Source: DAIDKA01 sp035503515
Lineage (GTDB): Bacteria; Pseudomonadota; Gammaproteobacteria; Steroidobacterales; Steroidobacteraceae
Reading direction: 5' to 3'
DNA length: 22,614 bases
Assembly (NCBI GenBank): GCA_035503515.1
Contig: DATJTJ010000187.1
Coordinates: 1-22,614, forward strand
Below, in pieces: positions 6,817 to 15,400 of this stretch. Numbering within the stretch: position 1 is the stretch's first letter; every line of letters starts with the position of its first letter. The notes under the pieces were generated by a model. That model was given only the letters and a program-made list of their open reading frames with translations, did not search any database and was not told where the DNA came from. The position numbers and the translations under genes were made by a program.

Positions 6817-8871
6817 ATGATGACGATGAGGAATGCCGACCGGCTGCGGTACGCCGGCGCGCGAGTGGCCCTGGCGCTCGCCACATCCTGGATGTTGAGC
6901 AGCTGTGCGGGTGGCGGCGCGGTGACCGCACCTGAGACGGGTGAACTGCAGCAGACCGTCGCCGATCTGGCGCAACGGGCCCAGGCGCTGCACGACATCG
7001 ATGACATCAAGCGCCTGCAGCGCGCCTATGGCTACTACATCGACGCCGGGCAATGGGACCAGGTCGCGGCGCTGTTCTCCCGCAATGCCACCCTGGAGAT
7101 CGGGCTCGACGGCGTGTTTCGGGGTCAGGACCGCATCCGGCAGTACTTCCTCGCCGTGGGCGGCGGCCACACCGGCCTTAACCCGGGCGAGGTCAATCAA
7201 TACCTGCAGCTGATGCCGGTCATCAACCTCACGCCCGATGGCGAGCATGCCAAGGGGACGTGGCGCGCCGTCATCCTGGCGGGCCAGCCCGACAAGGGGG
7301 CGTGGTGGGGCGAGGGTCCCTACGAGAATGAATACGTGAAGGAAGACGGGGTCTGGAGGATCAGTGCACTGCACTGGTACCAGACCCTGATGACGCCTTA
7401 CGGCAATGGCGGCTGGGCGAGGAACCGCGACGTGAACGGTGCGCATTACATCCCCGCCTCACTGAAGCCCGATGCGCCTCCCACCGAACAGTACAAGGTC
7501 TGGCCGGGCGTTTACGTACCGCACTTCCACTTCAAGGACCAGGCACCCAGCCTGCGCACCGACGGGGCCCGCGGCAGCATCGCCGCGTCGCCGGTGCACT
7601 GGAGCGCCGGGCAGCTGCGGGAACAGATCGCTGCCTTGCAGCAGAACGTGGAACGGCTGGAAGATCAGAACGCGATCGAGAAGCTGCAGCGGACCTACGG
7701 CTACTACATCGACAAGGGGCTCTGGGACCAGGCCGCCGACCTTTTCGCACAGGATGGCGAGATCGACGTCGCCGGACGCGGAGCGTATGTGGGCAAGGAT
7801 CGGGTGCTGGCCTACCTGCGTGCGATCGGGCCCGAAGGCCCCGTCGCCGGCCGGCTGTACGACAACATGCAGCTGCAGCCCATCGTGCACGTGGCGGCGG
7901 ATGGGGCCACGGCCCGCGGTCGCTGGCATCTGTTCGCACAGCTGGCGCAGGCCGGCCAGTTCCACGAGTGGGGCGTGGGGGTCTACGAAAACGAGTACGT
8001 GAAGCGCGACGGGGTCTGGATGATCCGCCGCCTGCATTTCTATCCCACCTTCTATACCCCCTACGAGGCGGGATGGGCCCGGAGTGTGGCGGCCTACTCG
8101 AGGTTCGAACCGGCGCTGGCACCCGATCGACCGGCCGCCCCACTGACGGGGCTGCCAGCGGTCGCCCCCTACGACTACCCGAATCCCGCCTCCGCCTCGC
8201 AGGGTGCTCCGCCGGCCCCGTCCGCCGCGGCGGTCGCTGCGGTCGGCGCCAGCATCGAAGCCATGAGCGCGGCCGCCCGCGAACTGGGGCACCGCATCGG
8301 CCTGCTCGAGGATGAGGCGATCATCGAGAACCTGCACGCCATGTACGGCTATTACCTGGCGACCCTGGAATGGGATTCCATGACCGACCTGTGGGCGCCG
8401 AATGGAACCATCGAAATCGCGCTGCGCGGGGTGTACGTGGGCAAGCCGGCCGTACGCCGCAACCTCAACCTCTATGGCCAGCAGGGCCTGGACGACGGGG
8501 TGCTGCACAATCACATGCAGTTCCAGCCGGTCATTGATGTGGCTAATGACGGTCAGACAGCAAAGATGCGATCGCGGGCCTTCAGCATGATGGGCAACTT
8601 CGGCAAGAGCGGCACCTGGATGGGGGGCATCTACGAGAACACCTACGTGAAGCTCGATGGCATCTGGCGCATCCAGTCCGACCACGCCGTGAACACCTAT
8701 TTCGCGCCCTATGACGTGGGCTGGAAGGATTTGCCGGCCCGGGATGCACCCAGCATCACCGCCTCCAATCCACCGGATGCACCCCCGACCCTCCATTTCG
8801 AGATGTATCCGCGCTCGTTCCTGCCACCGTTCCACTATGTGAACCCGGTGACGGGCAAGCCGGTGCAATGA
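6817..8871 (+). CDS. Lipoprotein with three tandem SnoaL-like domains, 684 aa
   Basis: A lipoprotein signal ends in the lipobox LSSC (Cys30). Three copies of a SnoaL_4-type NTF2-like fold follow, marked by RLQRAYGYYID (residue 66), KLQRTYGYYID (289) and NLHAMYGYYLA (505), about 220 residues apart. Each copy has a heptad-like helix before it and the signature YEN-x-YVK-x-DG-x-W, then a conserved His (His186, His407, His623). Copies 1 and 3 end in a PDAPPT tail and a P-FH-F/Y segment; copy 2 has a different Pro/Ala-rich tail. Single-domain SnoaL proteins act as small-molecule cyclases, isomerases or dehydratases, or as binding proteins. AGGGGG (6808-6813) is 3 bases from the first ATG and 6 from the ATG at 6820, so 6820 may be the real start. 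It heads the cluster that ends with a Rieske oxygenase. Confidence 0.88.
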   Translation: MMTMRNADRLRYAGARVALALATSWMLSSCAGGGAVTAPETGELQQTVADLAQRAQALHDIDDIKRLQRAYGYYIDAGQWDQVAALFSRNATLEIGLDGVFRGQDRIRQYFLAVGGGHTGLNPGEVNQYLQLMPVINLTPDGEHAKGTWRAVILAGQPDKGAWWGEGPYENEYVKEDGVWRISALHWYQTLMTPYGNGGWARNRDVNGAHYIPASLKPDAPPTEQYKVWPGVYVPHFHFKDQAPSLRTDGARGSIAASPVHWSAGQLREQIAALQQNVERLEDQNAIEKLQRTYGYYIDKGLWDQAADLFAQDGEIDVAGRGAYVGKDRVLAYLRAIGPEGPVAGRLYDNMQLQPIVHVAADGATARGRWHLFAQLAQAGQFHEWGVGVYENEYVKRDGVWMIRRLHFYPTFYTPYEAGWARSVAAYSRFEPALAPDRPAAPLTGLPAVAPYDYPNPASASQGAPPAPSAAAVAAVGASIEAMSAAARELGHRIGLLEDEAIIENLHAMYGYYLATLEWDSMTDLWAPNGTIEIALRGVYVGKPAVRRNLNLYGQQGLDDGVLHNHMQFQPVIDVANDGQTAKMRSRAFSMMGNFGKSGTWMGGIYENTYVKLDGIWRIQSDHAVNTYFAPYDVGWKDLPARDAPSITASNPPDAPPTLHFEMYPRSFLPPFHYVNPVTGKPVQ

Positions 8872-8895
8872 CCAGCGGTCACGACATCCATCAGG

Positions 8896-8927
8896 GCCGC
8901 GTCAGTTGCACCGACAACTGACGCGGC
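8896..8927. terminator. Perfect 13-bp hairpin after the SnoaL gene
   Basis: GCCGCGTCAGTTG (8896-8908) and CAACTGACGCGGC (8915-8927) are perfectly complementary around a six-base loop, 24 bases after the SnoaL stop. No T-run follows, so it may be a factor-assisted terminator, an mRNA-end stabiliser that changes the ratio of the first gene to the rest, or a DNA operator. The next gene starts 35 bases downstream. Confidence 0.5.
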
Positions 8928-8962
8928 GATACCATTCCGAAGAGGTTCATGAGGGCAATACG

Positions 8963-9355
8963 ATGCGTCGTTTTCGAGGGGTTTCAGCCAGTGCCGCAGT
9001 GATGGTCAGCCTTTTGGCTACCGCCACTGCCGCCTTCGCGCATCACTCAGGTGCCATGTTCGACGTCTCGAAGAAGGTCGATGTGACGGGCACCATCGTC
9101 GACTTCAACTGGAGTAATCCGCACGCCAACTTCAAGGTGAACGTGGAGAAGCCAGGCGGGGGATCGGAGGTGTGGGCCGTGGAAATGAACAGCCCCAACA
9201 ATCTGGTCCGCGAGGGTTGGAAGCGCACGACCCTGAAGCCGGGAGACAAGGTGACCGTGACCGTCCGGCCGCTGCGCGATGGCACGCCGGGCGGACAGTA
9301 CGTCTCGATCGTGCTGGCCGACGGCAAGATACTCGGCGGCGAACAGCAGCGCTGA
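8963..9355 (+). CDS. DUF6152-type exported protein, 130 aa
   Basis: A signal peptide (basic MRRFR, hydrophobic core, cleavage after AFA at residue 26) leaves a mature protein that starts HHSGAMFD, typical of DUF6152 proteins. The remaining ~100 residues are a small beta-rich domain (VDVTGTIVDFNWSNPHANFKV, WAVEMNSPNNLVREGW, LKPGDKVTVTV, YVSIVLADGK) resembling an OB-fold-like barrel. The role of the family is not established. The free N-terminal His-His could bind a metal such as copper (inference). The ATG at 8963 has GAGGG (8951-8955) 7 bases upstream; the longer frame from 8906 starts inside the hairpin and is rejected. The next gene follows after 32 bases, probably co-transcribed. Confidence 0.85.
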   Translation: MRRFRGVSASAAVMVSLLATATAAFAHHSGAMFDVSKKVDVTGTIVDFNWSNPHANFKVNVEKPGGGSEVWAVEMNSPNNLVREGWKRTTLKPGDKVTVTVRPLRDGTPGGQYVSIVLADGKILGGEQQR

Positions 9356-9387
9356 GTGGAAACCATCAGAACAAACCAGGGGGACGA

Positions 9388-10302
9388 ATGATGCGATTCA
9401 CCGGCAGGAAGACGTCGGCGGCACTGGGCGCTTCACTGCTGCTGCTGACGGGCATGTGGGTAGCGGGCCTTGCAGCTGCGCAGCAGGCGCCCTCGCGCGC
9501 CGATCCCATGACCCGCCCCGGCCTCGGGCAGAAGCAGGAGGATGACCTCGCCCACAAGCACGACGGATACTACGGCGCGCTCGCCCCGCAGAATCTGCAC
9601 AAGCCCCGGCCGAAGCCGCCGTTCGACATGACCGGCACCTGGTTCGTGAATCTGCGGCACGCGTTCGCCGACTTCATGTTCGGACCGCCTTACCCCGAAT
9701 TCTACGATGCGGGCAAGAAGGCGCTGGTGGAGGCGGCGGCGGCCGCGGCCGCCCACAAGTCGTACCGCGACAGTATCGGTGAGTGCTATCCCGCCGGCAT
9801 GCCGATGATCATGACGCGCGTGTGGCCCACGGACATCATCCAGCTGCCCACCTCCATCCATATGATCTTCGGGTTCACGAACAGCTACCGCGTGATCTTC
9901 CTGGACGGCCGCAAGCACACCGACCCGGACATTGCCATCAACACCTACAACGGCGAGTCCATCGGTCACTGGGAAGGCGACAGTCTGGTCGTCGACACCA
10001 GCTATATTGAGCCCAACGAGCACTACATCGACCGGGGCATCCCGATCTCGGATCAGTTCCATATCGTCGAGCGCTACCGCTTGCTGGACAAGGGTCACAC
10101 CCTCGAGGTCCAGTACACCATGACGGATCCGAAGAACTGGAAGGGCGAGTGGAAGAACACCAAGCACTTCATCCGCGAGGACTACAGCGACGTGCCCGAG
10201 GTGGAGTGCCTGCCGAACCTGAACCAGAATCTGCCCAGCACCGAGAAGGGTCATGATGCCGCCGAGCATCAGGAGTCCGGATCGGCGCCCGCCGCGAAGT
10301 AA
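9388..10302 (+). CDS. Secreted conserved protein with GHWEGDSL motif, 304 aa
   Basis: A signal peptide (MMRFTGRK, hydrophobic core, cleavage near LAAA-QQ at ~31) exports it to the periplasm. Residues ~70-285 hold motifs shared by a group of uncharacterised proteins that often accompany DUF6152 genes: FDMTGTW, CYPAGMP (Cys133), a PTDIIQLP strand, FLDGRKH, then GHWEGDSLVVDT (193-204) and LEVQYTMTDPKNW. The fold looks beta-rich, perhaps lipocalin-like, and could bind a ligand; this is inference. No enzyme motif was recognised. AGGGGG ends 4 bases before the ATG at 9388, and a second ATG at 9391 is better spaced. The gene lies between the DUF6152 gene and the Rieske oxygenase on the same strand. 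Confidence 0.82.
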   Translation: MMRFTGRKTSAALGASLLLLTGMWVAGLAAAQQAPSRADPMTRPGLGQKQEDDLAHKHDGYYGALAPQNLHKPRPKPPFDMTGTWFVNLRHAFADFMFGPPYPEFYDAGKKALVEAAAAAAAHKSYRDSIGECYPAGMPMIMTRVWPTDIIQLPTSIHMIFGFTNSYRVIFLDGRKHTDPDIAINTYNGESIGHWEGDSLVVDTSYIEPNEHYIDRGIPISDQFHIVERYRLLDKGHTLEVQYTMTDPKNWKGEWKNTKHFIREDYSDVPEVECLPNLNQNLPSTEKGHDAAEHQESGSAPAAK

Positions 10303-10350
10303 TCCGACTTCGTCCGGGCGGGGACAGCCGCGGGATGGCGGGCGGTCACC

Positions 10351-11379
10351 ATGAACTACGTGAAGAATGCATGGTATGTGGCTGGCTGGGCTGCAGATTT
10401 CGCCGCCGATTCGCTCTGTGCCGTGCAGATCCTCGGTGAACCCATCGTCCTGTGGCGGTCGGGGCCGCAGCTGGTGGCGCTGGCGGACCGCTGCGTGCAT
10501 CGGCTCGCGCCGCTGTCACTGGGGCGCTGCGAAGGCGGCCGGTTGCGCTGCATGTACCACGGCCTGCTTTACGATTCGCACGGCCAGTGCGTCGGCATTC
10601 CCGGTCAGGATGTGATTCCGCCGGGCGCGCGCGTCCGCAGTTATCCCGTCATCGAAAGGCACAGCTGGGTGTGGGTGTGGATGGGTGATCCCGAGCGTGC
10701 CGATCCCTCCCTGATCCCGCCGGCCGTGGGACTGGAGGAACCCGACTGGATCCTCGGTCGGGGGCAGCTGGACTATCGGGCCGAGGCCTGCCATATCAAC
10801 GACAACCTGCTCGACTTCAGCCACTTGAGTTTCGTGCACGCCAACAGCTTCGGCGCCGGTCCCAGTTTCGCCGAAGAGCGCCCGAAGCTCACGACGCTCG
10901 AGCGCGGAGTGCGCTTCGAACGCTGGCACCTCGGCACCCGGGGACCCGTCGGACGCAGTTCGGAGGAACTCACCGACAACTGGATGACCTACGATTTCCT
11001 CATTCCGGGCGTGCTGCTGATGTGGTCAGGGAGCTTCAGTCTCGGCACCGCGGCGGCCTGCGGCTACGAGCGGCCGGACTACTCCCGGGCGATTCGCGGC
11101 GTGACCTTCACCAGTCAGGCGGTCACGCCGGTGGCCGACCGCTCTGCGCGCTACTTCTTCTCCTGGGGACCGCATCGCGAGCATGGGGATGAGGGGCTGC
11201 GCGACCTGCTGATGCAGCTGGCCGCGAAGGCCTTCGGCGAAGACAAGACCATGATCGAGGCCCAGCAGCGCATCATCGACCTGACGCCTGAACCGACCAT
11301 CATGCCGACCGCTCACGACCGCGGCGTGACGATTTTCAATCGCCTGGTGGCCCGACTGGCACGCGAGGAATCGGCTTAG
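10351..11379 (+). CDS. Rieske non-haem iron oxygenase, vanillate O-demethylase (VanA) type, 342 aa
   Basis: The Rieske [2Fe-2S] ligands are C48-x-H50 and C67-x2-H70 (CVH...CMYH). The mononuclear iron site is DNLLDFSHLSFVH, giving His158 and His163, with Asp298 in GEDKTMIEAQQ as the third ligand, as in VanA/dicamba-monooxygenase relatives. Such enzymes use O2 and reduced ferredoxin to O-demethylate or hydroxylate aromatic acids and related compounds; the substrate here is unknown. The length matches the family. No signal peptide, so cytoplasmic. The ATG at 10351 has only a weak GC-rich Shine-Dalgarno region. No VanB-type reductase or ferredoxin is in the window, so electrons must come from elsewhere. 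Its TAG overlaps the convergent stop of the next gene. Confidence 0.92.
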   Translation: MNYVKNAWYVAGWAADFAADSLCAVQILGEPIVLWRSGPQLVALADRCVHRLAPLSLGRCEGGRLRCMYHGLLYDSHGQCVGIPGQDVIPPGARVRSYPVIERHSWVWVWMGDPERADPSLIPPAVGLEEPDWILGRGQLDYRAEACHINDNLLDFSHLSFVHANSFGAGPSFAEERPKLTTLERGVRFERWHLGTRGPVGRSSEELTDNWMTYDFLIPGVLLMWSGSFSLGTAAACGYERPDYSRAIRGVTFTSQAVTPVADRSARYFFSWGPHREHGDEGLRDLLMQLAAKAFGEDKTMIEAQQRIIDLTPEPTIMPTAHDRGVTIFNRLVARLAREESA

Positions 11380-12335
11380 CGATTGGCTTCATCCTTCTGC
11401 TTTTTCGGATGCGGCTTGTCCTTCTGGTTCTTCTTTTTCTTCGGATTCGGATTCTGCTTCTGCGCCTGATTGGGCTTGGGCGCCGGGGTCTGGCTGGCCT
11501 CCTGTCGGGCGAACTGCGGCCGATTCTCCTGCGGCCCACGGCCGTGCGCAGCGACGGCGTCAGGGGCATTGAAGGCGGTGGGCCGCGGCGTGGCCGCGAT
11601 CGGCGGATGGCCGCCATTGGCGTGCGCGAACAGTGCCGGATTCTTCGCGGCCTGCTGAAGATGCTGCTGTTGCATCGGCGTGGGCGGAACGTGCTGCTCA
11701 CGCGCCGCGGCCTGCTCCTGGCCCGTCGGAGTGGCACTGGTGCCGGCTCCGCCGTTGTAGCTGACGCGGTTGACCGTGACGTTGTTCACCACGGTGGTGT
11801 TGTACGTGTTGTGTACCACCGTGACGTTGATGTTGGTGACGGCCCGGTTGTAGGAGAAGGCGTTGCCGACCCAGACGCCGCCCGCGAACCCGGTACCCAC
11901 ATAGCCGAATCCGTAGTTGACGCCACCATAGAAGCCGACGTGCGGACCCCAGTAGCCGGCATGAAAGACATAAGCGCCGCCCACGAACCCCCAGTACCCG
12001 GGTGTCCACAACACGCCCACCCGGGGCGGCTGCACCCAGGTACCCGGCACCCAATAGTAGCCGCCGGCGCCCCAGGCCCAGTAGCCCGGGGTCCACAGGT
12101 AGCCGTCTTCGGGACAGGGCGGCTGGTCATAGTCCGGCAACGGCGGAGGAGCTTCGCGAACCTGGAGGTCCACGGCCGCCGGGGCGACATAGACGGCGGG
12201 CGGCGGCGGACCCGCGACTCGCACCTGGGCAACGCAGCTGGCCAAAGCCGCCGCCGACAGTACCAGGGCCGAGGCGCGGAGCGAGCAGCCCAGCCGCTGA
12301 AATTTCGGCGAAAGCTTCGACATAGTGTTATCCAT
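11376..12335 (-). CDS. YxWxPGxW-repeat lipoprotein with basic tail, up to 319 aa
   Basis: A lipoprotein-type signal ends in LASC (Cys34 counted from 12335). Residues ~75-135 carry repeats of the YLWTPGYW / YYWVPGTW / VLWTPGYW / FHAGYWGP type, the YXWGXW repeat found in many small envelope proteins of proteobacteria. A Gly/Tyr-rich stretch, an Asn/Thr/Val-rich stretch (NINVTVVHNTYNTTVVNNV), a Gln/Ala/Pro-rich stretch and a Lys-rich C-terminus (NPNPKKKKNQKDK) follow. A structural or matrix-binding envelope role is plausible. The longest frame starts at ATG 12335, but the ATG at 12323 has GGA seven bases upstream and may be the true start (315 aa). The TAA overlaps the oxygenase TAG on the other strand. 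Confidence 0.8.
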   Translation of the reverse strand: MDNTMSKLSPKFQRLGCSLRASALVLSAAALASCVAQVRVAGPPPPAVYVAPAAVDLQVREAPPPLPDYDQPPCPEDGYLWTPGYWAWGAGGYYWVPGTWVQPPRVGVLWTPGYWGFVGGAYVFHAGYWGPHVGFYGGVNYGFGYVGTGFAGGVWVGNAFSYNRAVTNINVTVVHNTYNTTVVNNVTVNRVSYNGGAGTSATPTGQEQAAAREQHVPPTPMQQQHLQQAAKNPALFAHANGGHPPIAATPRPTAFNAPDAVAAHGRGPQENRPQFARQEASQTPAPKPNQAQKQNPNPKKKKNQKDKPHPKKQKDEANR

Positions 12336-12395
12336 CCGTTACGAGATATGTGGAAGAGTAACGGGTGAACCTGTCGACGAGTTGACCTTGCCCAC

Positions 12396-12426
12396 AAAAA
12401 AAGGGGCGACCACGAAGGGCCGCCCC
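12396..12426 (-). terminator. Intrinsic terminator of the first TonB receptor gene
   Basis: Read on the minus strand, GGGGCGGCC pairs with GGTCGCCCC (one G-U pair) around a six-base loop and is followed by a run of seven T. It starts 37 bases beyond the stop codon at 12464. Confidence 0.88.
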
Positions 12427-12463
12427 GGGGAGACGTCGCTGCCCGAGGGCAGCCTCTGCATTT

Positions 12464-15400
12464 TCAGAGTTTGGCCTTCACTCCAAGATAGAAGCGCCGA
12501 CCGATGGTGTCGTAGTTCGCATCCGTCGAGCCGATAGCGGTGGTCGATGCATTCGCACCGATCCACACCGGCCAGGCGTTCATGAGATTGTCGATGCCAC
12601 CGCGCAACGTCAGGGCATCGGTGAGCGCGTAGCTGGCGAAGAAGTCCACTTCGTTGTACGCATTGGCCGCGCCCACCTGGTTCGGTGTGCTGGGATCCGG
12701 TCCTGCCGCCGGCAGATGCTGCCAGCGGAAGCCCAGATTCGCCGGACCGATCGAATAACCAAACGTGCTGAGCACCCGGTCCCGGTATGAGTTGTTGGTG
12801 ATGGTGCCGGTGTAGTTGATGTACGGCGCCCCCTGGAAGGGTGATACGGCATAGCGGTCGAGGTAGTTGGCCACGATGTTGATGCTGATGCCTCCGGGCA
12901 CGGCCCGCAACAGGTCGGAATCGCTGAAGCGCAGGCCCCAGTCCAGTTCCAGGTCGATGCCGCGCGACTGGATGCCGCCCTGGTTCACGTAGGGCGAGAG
13001 ATAGTTGCGGGGAGCCCCGTAGAAGTCGAACGCCGCCGGCGCGTACTCACGGTTGATGAAGGCACAGTACGGATTGCCGGCCACCAGCTGTGCGCCCGTG
13101 TAGGTGCCCGGGGCCGATCCCATCAGCTTGTTGTACTGGGCATCCAGACACTCCTGGTAGACCTGTCCGAATGAGGGCGTGCCAATCGCACCATTGAGCT
13201 GGATCTGATACCAGTCCACCGACAGCCGCAGCCGCTCCGTGTAGGCCGTCTTGAAAGGCGAATTCAGCACGAAGCCGGCGGTGATCGTCCGCGCGGTCTC
13301 CGATTTCAGATTCGGATTGCCGGAATTGAGGCCCAGCACGAACGGGAACGGTACCGGGGAGGGACCGAATACGTTGTACTGGTAATTGTTGCCGCTGCCG
13401 CCCGGCGTCATCAGGGCCGCGGCCTGCGCCGCGGGCATTCCGCCTCTTTCCATCAGGTACTGGCACGCCGCCTGGACGTTGTACCGGTTGGGATTGCTGG
13501 CGATGTTGCCGTAGGCCTGCGTCGTACCGGGGTACACGGCGCATGGATCGGCGCCGACCGCGAGCGCGCTGCCACCCAACGGCGTGAACAGCTCGGCGAT
13601 ATTCGGTGCACGGTTCGCGACTTCAAGGCCGCCGCGGAAGTTCACCCAGTCGGTGACGACCCAGTTGCCGAGTACTTTCCAGGTCTTCACGTCGCCGGCG
13701 CCGCCGGAGATGCTCTGCCCGGGCGAGGACTCGGTGTAGTCCGAAAAGCGGATGCCCGGATCGATCTCGATGGACTTCGCGAACGGCAGGTCCTTGACCA
13801 CCGGGATCGAGAACTCGGTATACACTTCCGAGACGCCCGTTGCTCCCACCACCGCCGTGGGCAGGGCGATGTTCTGCACGATGTTCGGGAACGACTGCAA
13901 TGCAGTGTAACCCGAGTCAGGCGTGAAACCGAATTTCTCCGCCCGGTAGTCCGCACCCAGTGCGAACCGCAGCCGCCCGGCATTGAACGGCATGTCGATC
14001 AGGCTACCCTGCAGATCGCCTTCGTAGATGTTCTGCTCGATGGTGGTGACGTTGTTCAGGGCCGGGTCGGCATACTGATTGCAGTTGGCCGACGCCGTCG
14101 CGTTCGCCGGATACACGCCGCCGGTCGCGGTGAAGATCGGCAGTCCGGAGGTACAGCTGCCACCCACGGAAATGGGGTAGGCGGTATTGGTCCAGTTCTG
14201 ACCATAGAGGTTCGCGCTGTATAGCGTCTGCAGCCGATTCAGGGTTGGGAATCCGTTCAGCTGGGCATCGATATTGGACTCGCCCGTGGAACCGTAGACA
14301 TCCCAGGTCCAGTCCTTGGTGAAGGTGAAGGCTGGAATTTCGCCCTTGAGCCCGGTGGTGAGCTGATAGACGTTGCTGGTCGTGTTGGTCGAGTAGGGAC
14401 CGAAGTAGCTGCTGTTGCCATTGAGCGTCCAGGCCGCATTCGGATTCGGCCGGGAGTTGAGCAGATTTGCCAGGTCCTGGGGCACCGGATTGAACGTGGA
14501 TCCGGCCGGTGGCGAACCGAAGTTCGGCGAGCTCGGATTATCCCACTGACCGTAGGGCACAGTGATCGACCAGACGCTGAACAGTCCCGACGGTACGCCG
14601 ATGGCGCTGACGTAGGTCTTCGAAAACTGCGCCTGCATGTAGGCCGTGATGAAATCGTTGATGTTGTAGTGGGCCGTGGCCAGAGCCTCCCAGCGCGTCT
14701 GCGGCAGCTGCAGGTCCGGGATCTGGCTGTTGTAGCCGAGTTCCCCGTCCGGGTTGATCTTGTAGCCCGTTCCCAGGCCCAGCGGTCCGCTGTACCCGCT
14801 GGTGAGCGGCGCATATTGATTGAACAGGTGCCCGTTCTGGTCGATGTATGTACCCGTGGCCGGTGTCGGGTACGCGCCCACGCCCGTGGGCAGGTTGCCG
14901 GCCGTATACAGGAATTCCGTCAGGCCCGGCGCACTGCCCAATGCACCACCCGGCGTGCCCGGGGCCAATTCACCCGCCTGGTACCAGCCGCGCTTGGTCT
15001 GGTTGGCCTCGCCGACCTTCTCGTAATCGAGCACCAGCATGGCGTTGCCTTTGTTGTCGGCAAAATTGCCCCCCAGGACGGCACCGACAGAGGTGGTGGC
15101 CGCGTCCCCGTACTGGCTGAGCCCCTGCTGCGCGTCGACCTGCAGGCCCTGGAAGTTCTGCTTCAGCTTGATGTTCACGACGCCGGAGATGGCATCCGCG
15201 CCATAGGTGGAGGCGGCCCCACCGGTGATGGTCTCCACGCTGCCCACGGCTTCGGGAGGAATGGTGTTGAGATCGATGACCAGCTGGGCATCCACCGGTT
15301 GCGCGCGCCGGCCATCGAGCAGCACCAGCGTGCGGTTGGTGCCCAGGCCCCGCAGATCCACCGTGGCGGCACCCGGGGGTGCGCCGGTGGCGGACGGGAA

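Noticed and set aside
7459..8868. A 469-codon frame antisense to the SnoaL lipoprotein
   Set aside because: It is a His/Arg/Gly-rich shadow of the three-domain gene, which has lipobox, repeats and ribosome binding site.
8906..8962. Longer start for the DUF6152-type protein
   Set aside because: It starts inside a perfect hairpin and would bury the signal peptide behind a charged 19-residue leader.
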